Shown here piece after piece: positions 50,423 through 58,801 of a DNA stretch of 64,000 nt (position 1 is its first letter; every line of letters starts with the position of its first letter). Under the pieces are notes generated by a model. The model had not been told where the DNA came from. It ran no database searches and worked only from the letters and a program-made list of their open reading frames with translations. Origin of the DNA: Bin87 sp034420475 (GTDB lineage Bacteria > Chloroflexota > Dehalococcoidia > Lucifugimonadales > UBA3495); NCBI GenBank assembly GCA_034420475.1, contig DAOULH010000010.1:238164-302163 (forward strand), in the 5' to 3' direction. The translations under genes and the position numbers were made by a program.

Positions 50423-50449
50423 TCCGGCAAGTCAAGGCGATAGTCGTCT

Positions 50450-51103
50450 TCAGGTCGCTGGCCGGGCTTCCAACTCTCTCAGCGCGGCCTGGTACTGTTC
50501 GGGCGTGTTGACGTCCCAGAGCAACTCGGCAGCGCCCAGTTCGACCCGCTGCGTGGCGTCGCGGTGACGCTCGGTAACCGCCCGCATACCCTGGGTTTTC
50601 TCGTCGATGGCGATGAGTTCGCTGTACAGGCTCCGGCTGACAACGATGGGATGCCCACCCTTTCCCTGGCAGGTAGGGATCGTGATGAGATTAGCGTCTG
50701 CGTCGAGATGAGCGTGTAACGTTCTCCTGATGATTCCGGCCGAACGTGGCTGGTCGACGTTCAACATCAGGATCGCCGCGTCGGGGTCGGCGGACGGCCC
50801 GAGCGCCCAGAGGCCCGCCTTGATGGAGGTGGTCTTGCCCTGGGCGTAGTCCTCGTTGATTACGCACCGCACCTTGCCGAGGTTGTACACGTCCCGGTTG
50901 GCGCCGATCCGCGCCTGCAACTCGTCGGCCCGGTGGCCCAGCACAACGATCACCTCGTCCGCCCCGGCCTCGCGCAGCGCGACTATCTGATGGATGATGA
51001 GCGGCCGCCCCTGCCAGTCCAGCAACGCTTTCAGCGTGCCCATGCGCCGGGAGACGCCGGCCGCGAGCAGGACCGCTGAGGTAAATGGAGAAAGGTCAGC
51101 CAT
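50450..51103 (-). CDS. MobA/MocA-like nucleotidyltransferase
   Basis: 217 aa. NTP-transferase opening AVLLAAGVSRRMGTLKALLDWQGRPLI, then VIVVLGHRADEL, and NVDQPRSAGI mid-protein. Closest in style to MocA, which makes molybdopterin cytosine dinucleotide, the cofactor of CoxL-type enzymes. It follows XdhC on the same strand (145-bp gap), supporting a role in maturation of the cox-like hydroxylase 23 kb away. Confidence 0.85.
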   Translation of the reverse strand: MADLSPFTSAVLLAAGVSRRMGTLKALLDWQGRPLIIHQIVALREAGADEVIVVLGHRADELQARIGANRDVYNLGKVRCVINEDYAQGKTTSIKAGLWALGPSADPDAAILMLNVDQPRSAGIIRRTLHAHLDADANLITIPTCQGKGGHPIVVSRSLYSELIAIDEKTQGMRAVTERHRDATQRVELGAAELLWDVNTPEQYQAALRELEARPAT

Positions 51104-51248
51104 GCGTTGAATACCTGACCAAAGGCGCTCGAGTCAGGCTGCTTAGTCGGTCGCTGCCGCTGAAGTGATGACGCTGCAAAAAGCGCCTGAACTTGGCCCC
51201 GAAGGACGGCGTGTCATCGTGCTGAAGGAACAACAGGCCGTCCGGCAA

Positions 51249-52385
51249 TCAATCCGCCGTGGCCCCCATCGCCCGGTTTGCCCGCCGCTCGGCGCGTTCC
51301 AGGTACCAGTCGTCCATGGTCATGGGGCTGCCCTTCCCGCCACGCCTGGCCATGATGATCTCGGACATGATGCTCACGGCCAACTCCTCCGGCTCCAGAG
51401 CGCCGATGTCCAGTCCGATGGGCGCGCGCACTTCCGCCAGTCGCTCGCGCGGCACGCCTTCCTGCAGCAAGCGCTGGTAGATCATCAGCGTCTTGCGCCG
51501 GCTGCCCAACAGGCCGATGTACCGGGCTTTAGTAGTCAGCGCCGACTCCAGCGCGACGTCATCGAACCAATGCCCTCGCGACGCCACCACGATGAAGCTG
51601 TTGACGTTGATGTCCAGGTGCTGCGCCCAGTTGGTGTACGGGGTAACAATGGTCTCTTCCGCGTAGGGGAAACGCTCCGCGTTGGAGAAGTCCTCCCGGT
51701 CGTCGACGATGTACACCCGGTAACCCAACTGGTGGGCGAGGTCCGCGGTGGCCTTGCCCACGTGTCCGCCGCCCACCATGACCAGCGTGGGCGGTGTGGT
51801 GAACCCTTCCACGAACAGTTCGGTCTGGTCGTCGATGTCCACCGACTCGTTGGCGCCCACCGCAGCCACGCGACCCGCTGCTTCCAGGGCGATTTCGTCC
51901 AGTTCCGCCGTGCCGATACCGCCGGCGATTGAACCATCGGACCGCAGGAGCAGCTTGGCTCCGAGACGCGCAGTGTCCCCTTGGGATCTCACTACCGTCG
52001 CCAGAGCCGCCGGTTCTGCGCCATCGTAGGCGCCCAGCAACTCCGAGCCGATGTCCGAAAAGTCGTCCATCTCCCAGAAAGGCTCCAGGTAGAAGTACAT
52101 CGTGCCGCCGCACACCAGACCGTCGCGGGCCGCGATGTCCTCGTTCAGGTAATAGTCCTTGAACTCCGGGCCGCCCTGGTTGCGCAGGATCTCCCGCGCC
52201 GCGAACCAGATGTCGCCTTCGACGCAGCCGCCGCCCAGGGTGCCGACGGCAGTGCCGTCTTCTCGCACCAGCAGCATCGCGCCGGATTTTTGCGGCGTGG
52301 AGCCCTTGGTTCGCACCACCGTGGCCAGCACGCACGGATTTCCCGATTCCAACTGATTTACCGCTTCCTGAATAACGTCGCGCAC
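51249..52385 (-). CDS. XdhC/CoxI family molybdenum cofactor maturation protein
   Basis: 378 aa. N-terminal XdhC segment (CVLATVVRTKGSTPQKSGAMLLV ... TLGGGCVEGDIWFAARE) and C-terminal Rossmann domain (LVMVGGGHVGKATADLAHQLGYRVYIVDDRE) with the closing GLLGSRRKTLMIYQRL. XdhC inserts sulfurated Moco into xanthine-oxidase-family enzymes. Probably serves coxSLM. Confidence 0.92.
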   Translation of the reverse strand: MRDVIQEAVNQLESGNPCVLATVVRTKGSTPQKSGAMLLVREDGTAVGTLGGGCVEGDIWFAAREILRNQGGPEFKDYYLNEDIAARDGLVCGGTMYFYLEPFWEMDDFSDIGSELLGAYDGAEPAALATVVRSQGDTARLGAKLLLRSDGSIAGGIGTAELDEIALEAAGRVAAVGANESVDIDDQTELFVEGFTTPPTLVMVGGGHVGKATADLAHQLGYRVYIVDDREDFSNAERFPYAEETIVTPYTNWAQHLDINVNSFIVVASRGHWFDDVALESALTTKARYIGLLGSRRKTLMIYQRLLQEGVPRERLAEVRAPIGLDIGALEPEELAVSIMSEIIMARRGGKGSPMTMDDWYLERAERRANRAMGATAD

Positions 52386-52664
52386 GCTTTCACCTGCCTG
52401 ATGCCCGAATCTGCCGGGCTAGTACGCCGATTCAAGCCGGAACTCACCCATAATCCAGCCTCACGTTGGCATCCACATTATACAGCAACCCCGTTTCCGG
52501 TTGGCATAACCGCGTCCGGGATTCACCCTGGAACCGGCTGCATTGGGCCACCGGGCAACGGCCGCGCGGTGGCACCGGCATCGGGCCATCGTGTATTATT
52601 GCGAGCCATAAGTCCGGGTTGTTTGAGTTCGCCACACCTCTTTTCCCACACGGCGGTGACGAAG

Positions 52665-53804
52665 ATGACTGTGAACCAGCGCAGGGTTACCAAACCAGTG
52701 TACGTCGGCGGCGTCAAGGTTGGCGGGGGCGCCGACATCACCGTGCAGTCGATGACCAAGACCGACACCCGTGACGTCAAAGCCACCGTGCGGCAGATCC
52801 ATGAACTTGAGGAAGCGGGCTGCGAGATCATCCGCTCCGCAGTGCCCGACATGGAAGCCGCCAAGGCGATGGCGGAGATCAAGAAACAGATCCGGATACC
52901 GCTGATCGCCGACATCCATTTTCACTATCAACTGGCGCTGGAATGCGCGGCCGGCGGCATCGACTGCCTGCGTCTCAATCCCGGCAACCTGCGCAACGAG
53001 GACCAGGTGCGCCAGGTCGTCGCCGCGGCCAAGGAGCGCGACATCCCCATTCGCATCGGCGTGAATTTCGGCAGCCTCCCTCCAGTGGGCGGCATCGGCC
53101 GCACGCGCGGGTTCTCCCGCCACATGGACTTGGTGAACCGCCTGCCCAAAGCCGGCGAGGCCCAGGCCGGCGACTACAGCATCGTCGACCACATGGTCGC
53201 CACCGCTCTCTGGGAAGTGAGCCTCCTGGAGGAGCAGGACTTCGACCAGATCAAGATCTCCATGAAAGCCTTCGACGTGCCAACCACCGTCGAGGCCTAT
53301 CGCCGTCTGGGCGAAATGGTGCCTTATCCGCTGCACCTGGGCATCACCGAGGCCGGCACCGCCAAGTCCGGTTCCATTCGCACCGCCGTGGGCTTGGGCG
53401 TGCTGCTGTACGAGGGCATCGGGGACACGATCCGCGTGTCGTTGAGCGACGACAGCGTGGAAGAGGTGATCGCGGGTTATGAAATCCTGAAATCGCTGAA
53501 CCTGCGCGACAAGGGGACGACCATGGTCGCCTGCCCCAGCTGCGGCCGGGCCGACGTGGACATCCGCAAGCTGGCCAACGACGTGGACGACCTGCTGAAG
53601 AAGACCGACAAGAACATCAAGGTCGCGGTCATGGGATGCGAGGTCAACGGCCCCGGCGAAGCCAAGGACGCCGACGTGGGCATCGCTGCCGGCGCCGGCC
53701 GCGCCATCATCTTCCGGAAGGGCGAGAAGATACGAGTGGTCTCGGAAGACGAAATGCTGACCGCGCTGATGGAGGAGATCGAGAAAACGCCAGTCAAAAC
53801 CTGA
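52665..53804 (+). CDS. ispG: 4-hydroxy-3-methylbut-2-enyl-diphosphate synthase IspG (GcpE)
   Basis: 379 aa, FeS enzyme of the MEP isoprenoid pathway. QSMTKTDTRDVKATVRQIHELEEAGCEIIR at the start, PLIADIHFHYQLALECA, and the cluster cysteines in VACPSCGRADVD and VMGCEVNGPGEAKDADVG. ATG 52665 fits the family N-terminus; GTG 52656 is possible. The open frame reaches 684 bp upstream into the promoter region and is not part of the protein. The 279-bp gap before it holds nothing else I recognise. Confidence 0.96.
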   Translation: MTVNQRRVTKPVYVGGVKVGGGADITVQSMTKTDTRDVKATVRQIHELEEAGCEIIRSAVPDMEAAKAMAEIKKQIRIPLIADIHFHYQLALECAAGGIDCLRLNPGNLRNEDQVRQVVAAAKERDIPIRIGVNFGSLPPVGGIGRTRGFSRHMDLVNRLPKAGEAQAGDYSIVDHMVATALWEVSLLEEQDFDQIKISMKAFDVPTTVEAYRRLGEMVPYPLHLGITEAGTAKSGSIRTAVGLGVLLYEGIGDTIRVSLSDDSVEEVIAGYEILKSLNLRDKGTTMVACPSCGRADVDIRKLANDVDDLLKKTDKNIKVAVMGCEVNGPGEAKDADVGIAAGAGRAIIFRKGEKIRVVSEDEMLTALMEEIEKTPVKT

Positions 53805-53810
53805 TCGCGT

Positions 53811-54113
53811 ATGTACGAGCTCCTGCGAACACCCGAATTCTTCGAGTGGACACAGACGCTCGATGCGTCAATCGCCAACCGCGTTGACGATGTTCTTGAC
53901 CGAATGGCGCGGGGGAATTGGGGTGATTACAAACCGGTAGCTGGAGCTCCCGGAATTTTTGAACGGCGCTTGTCGGGCAGAGGTCCAGGGATCCGGCTGT
54001 ACTTTTGCCGACGCGGCAGCAGGCTTATAATTCTGCTGACGGGCGGTGATAAGTCCACCCAGCAGAGATCGGACATTCGGCGGGTTCAGCGTATCTCCCG
54101 ACGTTATCCGTAA
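53811..54113 (+). CDS. RelE/HigB-type toxin (addiction-module killer family)
   Basis: 100 aa. The family core is complete: FFEWTQTLD, RMARGNWGDYKPVAGAPGIFERRL, GRGPGIRLYFCRRGSRLIILLTGGDKSTQQ and a final DIRRVQRI. This group is predicted to be ribosome-dependent mRNA interferases. ATG 53811 is 6 bp after the ispG stop. The next gene starts 13 bp downstream and has an antitoxin-like N-terminus. Confidence 0.88.
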   Translation: MYELLRTPEFFEWTQTLDASIANRVDDVLDRMARGNWGDYKPVAGAPGIFERRLSGRGPGIRLYFCRRGSRLIILLTGGDKSTQQRSDIRRVQRISRRYP

Positions 54114-54126
54114 AGGAACGTGGATC

Positions 54127-54765
54127 ATGACTCTCATTCGGCACGATGACGCTGTCAGGGATCGGGTAGCGCGAGATCCCGAATACGCCCGCCTACGACG
54201 TGAAACTGCGGTTGAACTTCTGGACGGCAATGATGAAGACCGCCGCATCGCCATGCGGATTTTGAGAGGCCAACTTGGCCTGACCGAGGATGGAATCGAG
54301 GCCATCCGCTCTGCCCGGGATGCTGCCACGCGCGACGCCGCATACTTCGTTAGATTCGGCAACTACAAACTGGATGCCTGCGATTATGCCGCCGCTGTTG
54401 CATACTACGACCGCGCCATCGCGCTGGACCCGGACTACGCGGCGGCTTATCACAGCCGGGGCATCGCCAAAGATGCACAGGGAGATTACGCCGGCGCCAT
54501 TGCCGACTACGACCGCGCCATCGCACTGGCCCCGGATGACGCTGATGCCTACCACAACCGGGGTGTCACCAAATTTGAACAGGAAGATTACGCCGGCGCC
54601 ATTGCCGACTACGACCGCGTCATTGCGCTGGACCCGGACAATGTGGCAGTCTACGACGACCGGACCGTTGCCAAATCTGCCCAAGGGGATCACGCCGGCG
54701 CTATTGCTGACTACAGCACTGATGATGAATCCGGCGCACTCGAACACGAAGAGACCGCCGTATGA
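54127..54765 (+). CDS. Antitoxin-like N-terminus fused to TPR repeats
   Basis: 212 aa. Residues 1-60 (MTLIRHDDAVRDRVARDPEY..., ETAVELLDGNDEDRRIAMRILRGQLG) resemble the N-terminus of antitoxins paired with RelE/HigB-type toxins (MTLTR-F--TV--R--RDP-F pattern). The usual DNA-binding region is missing. Instead residues ~78-195 are three to four TPR units (YDRAIALDPDYAAAYHSRG, IADYDRAIALAPDDADAYH). ATG 54127 follows AAGGAACGTGGATC; an in-frame start at 54046 would overlap the toxin and is rejected. The stop overlaps the next ATG by 4 bp. Confidence 0.75.
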   Translation: MTLIRHDDAVRDRVARDPEYARLRRETAVELLDGNDEDRRIAMRILRGQLGLTEDGIEAIRSARDAATRDAAYFVRFGNYKLDACDYAAAVAYYDRAIALDPDYAAAYHSRGIAKDAQGDYAGAIADYDRAIALAPDDADAYHNRGVTKFEQEDYAGAIADYDRVIALDPDNVAVYDDRTVAKSAQGDHAGAIADYSTDDESGALEHEETAV

Positions 54766-56003
54766 CCACCGCCACTGTTGCCGCCGAGGCGATCTCTCCC
54801 TTCGACGTCGCTGCGCTGGAAGCGCTGGGCATACCCAAGTTGCCCACGGACCGGGAAGCGTTGCGCCGCCACCTGCTGGACGCCATCGCCCGCATCCGTC
54901 CCATCCTGGAGGCCGACGCCGAGGACAACGACGCCGGCGAAAGGCTCTCGTGGCCGTCGGTGGTTGCGCTTTATCGTGAGGGTCTGCTGTCGCTGAAAGT
55001 CCCGCGGGAACTCGGTGGCCCGGAGGTGGACCCGCAGCTCTACCTGGAGCTGTGCGACGAACTCTGCTACATCAACCCGTCCGCCGGCTGGTGCGCTTTC
55101 ATCAACAGCACCAGTGCGGCGCTCCTTGGAGCGTTTCTGCCCGATGCCGGCGCAGAGCGCGTGTTCCCCTCGGGCCGCATGCCCATCGCCTCCGGCGCGC
55201 TGATCCCGCGAGGCGTGGCAACCCCGGTCGAAGGCGGTTGGCGGGTCAGCGGACAGTGGCCCTTCGCCAGCGGCTCCGCCCATTCCTCGTGGCTTCTGGC
55301 CGGCTTTCGCATCGTGCGCGACGGCGCGCCCGGCCCCGAACACATGGTGATGGCCGCCGCCATCGAAGACGTGCAGTTCGTCGACAACTGGCAGGTGATG
55401 GGCCTCAAGGGCACCGGCAGCCGCGACTTCGTGGTGACCGATCACTTCGTGGCCGAAGACATGGCGTTCGACCTGTTGACCACGGACCCGCGCAAGGGTG
55501 GGCCGATGTTCTGGCTGGGCCGCCCAGGTTTCGTGACGCCTGACCATGCCGCCTTTGCCTTGGGCGTGGCTCGCCGGGCACTGGATGAAATTGCGATGCA
55601 GGCCGGGTCCTACCAGCGGGGCTACCTGACCTCGCCCATCGCCCAGCGCGGCGCATTGCAGCACGATCTGGGCAAGTGCGACCAGCAACTCCGCGCCGCC
55701 CGTGCCCTGTGCCGCGAGGCGTTGGACGAGGCTTGGGAGTTCTGCCGGCGCGGTGAGCGTCCCGACCTGGAACGGCAGCTTCGCCTGCGCGGGGCGTGCG
55801 CCTACGCCACCGACGTGGCCTGCCAGGTGACCACCACTGCCTTCCGCTACGGCGGCGGCAACGCCATCTACAACGACCGCGTCCTGCAACGCTGCATGCG
55901 CGACATCAACGCCGCCGCCCAGCACTTCATGGTCAACACCAGCGCCTACGATAACCTGGGCCAGTTCCGGCTGGGGATGCCGGGTGTGAACCCGATGGGG
56001 TAG
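54762..56003 (+). CDS. Acyl-CoA dehydrogenase-like flavoprotein (HpaH/monooxygenase type)
   Basis: 413 aa. Acyl-CoA dehydrogenase fold: VALYREGLLSLKVPRELGGPEVD, GWCAFINSTSAALLGAF, WPFASGSAHSSWLLAGF, VMGLKGTGSRDFVVTDHFV, and a C-terminal domain with FRYGGGNAIYNDRVLQRCMRDINAAAQHF. This is the pattern of the Acyl-CoA_dh_2 group (flavin-dependent monooxygenases and related), and the acyl-CoA base Glu of true dehydrogenases is not evident. Overlaps the antitoxin-TPR gene by ATGA, so it is translationally coupled to it. Confidence 0.85.
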   Translation: MTTATVAAEAISPFDVAALEALGIPKLPTDREALRRHLLDAIARIRPILEADAEDNDAGERLSWPSVVALYREGLLSLKVPRELGGPEVDPQLYLELCDELCYINPSAGWCAFINSTSAALLGAFLPDAGAERVFPSGRMPIASGALIPRGVATPVEGGWRVSGQWPFASGSAHSSWLLAGFRIVRDGAPGPEHMVMAAAIEDVQFVDNWQVMGLKGTGSRDFVVTDHFVAEDMAFDLLTTDPRKGGPMFWLGRPGFVTPDHAAFALGVARRALDEIAMQAGSYQRGYLTSPIAQRGALQHDLGKCDQQLRAARALCREALDEAWEFCRRGERPDLERQLRLRGACAYATDVACQVTTTAFRYGGGNAIYNDRVLQRCMRDINAAAQHFMVNTSAYDNLGQFRLGMPGVNPMG

Positions 56004-56030
56004 AATTGGATAGAGTAAGAGGTTCTTCCA

Positions 56031-57779
56031 ATGGCAAAGTCACGACGAAACCGAAAGAGCCAAGGGGCCGGCCGTGGTACCAACCGAGCGCTCAATGCGA
56101 AAGCCCAATCTGTGCGGGATGCTGCCAGGCTAGAAGCGGCATCAATAGTCGAAGCCGGCAGCGCCAAATTCGATGCCGGGGACTATGCTGGAGCGATTGC
56201 GAATTATGAGCAAGCCATGCAGGTCGACCGGGTGATTGCTCTGGCATACCGTAACCGCGAGAGAGTCACACTGGCTTATATCAAAATGGGCAATGCGCGA
56301 TTCCAACAAAGCCGCTACGACGATGCCATCGCTGACTATAGCCAAGCCATCGCGCTGAACCCCAACTTAGCGCCGGCCTACAGCAACCGGGGCCTTGCCA
56401 AAGGCGCCAAAGGTGATTACGAGGGCGCCATCGACGACCACGACCGGGCCATCGTGCTTGACCGCAGATACGCAGGTGCCTACTGCAACCGCGGCAATGA
56501 CAGATTCGCCCAGGGCCAAGACAAAAGCGACCGAGGCTATTACGACGACGCAATTAACGATTACACACTGGCCGTTGAAGATTACACCCGAGCCATTGAA
56601 ATTGACCCTGACCTAGCGCAGGCCTACTACAACCGGGGTAACGCCAGAAGAGACCAGGGCGAGGCCAAAAGCGGCAAAGGCGATCACGAGGACGCCATCG
56701 CCGATTACACACTGGCCGTTGAAGATCACACTCGAGCCATTGAAATTGACCCTGACCTAGCGCAGGCCTACTACAACCGGGGCATTGCCAGAAGAGACCA
56801 GGGCGAGGCCAAAAGCGGCAGAGGCGATCACGAGGACGCCATCGCTGATTACACACTGGCCGTTGAAGATTACACTCGAGCCATTGAAATTGACCCTGAC
56901 GATGTAAAGGCCTACTACTACCGAGGCATTGCGAACTGGCTTCGCGGAGATCTCATTAGCGCCATTGACGATTACGACCTCTTACTTGAACGTGACCTGG
57001 ATGACGCGACGGCATTCAGTAATCGGGGCTACCTCAGATGGCAAGCGCGAGATCTCGAAGGGGCGATCAAAGATTGTGAATCTTCTCTGGAAAAAGATGA
57101 CGCCAACGTGTTGGCCTACGCCAACTTGTGCATGGTGAAATTCGAACAAGGCGAATACGCGGACGCCAAAGAATACGCAGACCGCGCCATTGCTATGGAT
57201 GTTGAGTCCCGGATGCATCCTCGATCATACGATTTCTTCCAGGACTTTAAACAAAGAACTGATAAGATCGAACAGATGAAACAGGATATCGAACGGAAGG
57301 AACAGGATCGTCAAACAGCTGAGCAGCTTTGGGAAGAAAGCGAAAAGGCGAATAAGGAATTGAGCGAAGAAAATGCTCAACTCCACAGGGAGAAATGGGC
57401 AGACCCTACCCGTCAGCGTCTCAATAACCCACCTGATGTGACGCTGTCCGTCGTGTCGCACGTTCGTTACTATAGAGATGACCAGGACTACGCGCCATTT
57501 TTTGATTGGCGTGACGAACTTGACCCGACGTTTCGGAAGCATGTCACGGCGGCAATAACCGGGATGAAAGAAGGCAATTTCAGCCACCCCAAAAAACTTC
57601 CCGGTTCTATCGTGTACCAGCGCAGGTTGAATATCGGACCCGGACTGCGAATTTACTATGACCTACTACCAGCCTCGTCCGTCCTAATCCTCCACGGCGG
57701 CGATAAGTCGGACCAACAACGCGACATCGAAATTGCGGAGACAAGGTTGGCCGATTGGCGGGCGCGCCACCCCAAATGA
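56031..57779 (+). CDS. TPR/coiled-coil protein with C-terminal RelE/HigB-type toxin domain
   Basis: 582 aa. Basic N-terminus (residues 1-30), about eight TPR units (residues ~40-390), a Glu/Lys/Gln coiled coil (~398-455), then a domain at ~470-580 with FFDWRDELD, MKEGNFSHPKKLPGSIVYQRRL, IGPGLRIYYDLLP and LILHGGDKSDQQRDIEIAE. That last domain aligns motif by motif with the free toxin at 53811. ATG 56031 follows AGAGGTTCTTCCA. 27 bp after the flavoprotein gene. Whether the toxin domain is active is unknown. Confidence 0.82.
   Translation: MAKSRRNRKSQGAGRGTNRALNAKAQSVRDAARLEAASIVEAGSAKFDAGDYAGAIANYEQAMQVDRVIALAYRNRERVTLAYIKMGNARFQQSRYDDAIADYSQAIALNPNLAPAYSNRGLAKGAKGDYEGAIDDHDRAIVLDRRYAGAYCNRGNDRFAQGQDKSDRGYYDDAINDYTLAVEDYTRAIEIDPDLAQAYYNRGNARRDQGEAKSGKGDHEDAIADYTLAVEDHTRAIEIDPDLAQAYYNRGIARRDQGEAKSGRGDHEDAIADYTLAVEDYTRAIEIDPDDVKAYYYRGIANWLRGDLISAIDDYDLLLERDLDDATAFSNRGYLRWQARDLEGAIKDCESSLEKDDANVLAYANLCMVKFEQGEYADAKEYADRAIAMDVESRMHPRSYDFFQDFKQRTDKIEQMKQDIERKEQDRQTAEQLWEESEKANKELSEENAQLHREKWADPTRQRLNNPPDVTLSVVSHVRYYRDDQDYAPFFDWRDELDPTFRKHVTAAITGMKEGNFSHPKKLPGSIVYQRRLNIGPGLRIYYDLLPASSVLILHGGDKSDQQRDIEIAETRLADWRARHPK
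56562..56901 (+). repeat. 144-bp tandem repeat within the TPR-toxin gene
   Basis: Near-identical units start at 56562, 56706 and 56850 (exactly 144 bp apart; the third is partial). Each encodes a 48-residue TPR-containing segment beginning YTLAVEDYTRAIEIDPD. The high DNA identity points to recent duplication. Confidence 0.88.
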
Positions 57780-57832
57780 CAGCGCCACCACCCATGCTAA
57801 AATGAGCCATAGCCTCTAACGGAGGTGGCTCG

Positions 57833-58381
57833 GTGGTCAGCATAAACTTGGACAGCCTTGACCATATAACGGCGGTGCGTCTCCGCGCCCGGGCCGCCGG
57901 CAACCAATGTTCGTCAGAGGAAGAGGCGCTGAATCTCCTGCGGTTTGCGCTGGTGGAGCGCGGCATCCGGGTGCCGCCGCCCAAAAACTGGACCTTGGCC
58001 ATCCGTGAGCGATTCAAGCCCCTCGGCATCGTTGACGTCATAGTCCCACCGCGGAGCACGGGCGAGCCAATCCAGTGGATTTTCGAGGATGACGAGGAAG
58101 AATGGGAAAAGAAGAATCCGATCCCTACTCCCGACGAAGCGCTCGCCGATGAGCTCCGCATCCGCGCTCTCGCCAACGATTGCTCGGTAGAAGAAGAGGC
58201 TCGGAACGTCCTGCGCTTTGCGCTGGAAAAGCCGGCCCGGCTGCCGCAGCCGAAGCGCTTGGACGTGGCCATCAACGAACTGTTTAAAGACCTCGATTTC
58301 GGTATAGAAGTCCGGCCCCGCAGTGAGAATCCTGATCCTGTAGTCCGCTTCTATTGGCTTGATGATGGCGATAATCGCTGA
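57833..58381 (+). CDS. FitA-type antitoxin with two RHH-like units
   Basis: 182 aa, about twice the usual FitA/VapB length. Two copies of the ribbon-helix-helix-like segment: INLDSLDHITAVRLRARAAGNQCSSEEEALNLLRFAL and DELRIRALANDCSVEEEARNVLRFALE (shown here in part, residues ~3-40 and ~105-135), each followed by a Pro-rich link. The upstream GGAGGT site supports GTG 57833. It overlaps the PIN toxin gene, the usual TA order. Confidence 0.75.
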   Translation: MVSINLDSLDHITAVRLRARAAGNQCSSEEEALNLLRFALVERGIRVPPPKNWTLAIRERFKPLGIVDVIVPPRSTGEPIQWIFEDDEEEWEKKNPIPTPDEALADELRIRALANDCSVEEEARNVLRFALEKPARLPQPKRLDVAINELFKDLDFGIEVRPRSENPDPVVRFYWLDDGDNR

Positions 58382-58799
58382 TACTAACGTGGCATCGGAG
58401 ATTGCCGGCCCTCGCCCACACCCGGCGGTCAGAGCCTGGTGGCGCCGGCAGGTTGTACTGGAGATGTTCACTACCGCCGTAACTGAAGCGGAACTTCGCT
58501 ATGGTCTGGCCATTATGCCGACGGGACGCCGGCGCGACGAACTGGTCTTACAAGCCGAATATCTGCTCGAAGGGTATTTTGAAAACCGCATCCTCCCTTT
58601 CGACAGCGCCGCCACCCGAATCTACGCCGATATACGCTCCCACCGTCGTGCAATAGGCCGTCCTATCGAGCATCCCGACGCTCAAATCGCCGCCATCGCC
58701 CGTTCCCAAGGCATGGCTGTCGCCACTCGCAACGTCAACGATTTCACCGACTGCGGCGTAGAACTCATCAACCCTTGGTCAACCGAAGGAACGCCCTGA
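58365..58799 (+). CDS. FitB/VapC-type PIN-domain toxin
   Basis: About 144 aa. PIN nuclease acids: Asp in IIADTNVASE, Glu in TEAELRYGL, Asp in IEHPDAQIAAIAR, and the final Asp in ATRNVNDFTDCG. FitB-style features RILPFDSAATRIYADI and INPW are present. Predicted RNase neutralised by the protein encoded just upstream. ATG 58365 (or 58362) lies within the end of the antitoxin gene. It abuts proS. Confidence 0.92.
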   Translation: MAIIADTNVASEIAGPRPHPAVRAWWRRQVVLEMFTTAVTEAELRYGLAIMPTGRRRDELVLQAEYLLEGYFENRILPFDSAATRIYADIRSHRRAIGRPIEHPDAQIAAIARSQGMAVATRNVNDFTDCGVELINPWSTEGTP

Positions 58800-58801
58800 C
58801 A

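Noticed and set aside
51981..52664. N-terminal 228-residue extension of IspG
   Set aside because: The upstream frame overlaps xdhC on the other strand and the promoter region; IspG homologues start near ATG 52665.
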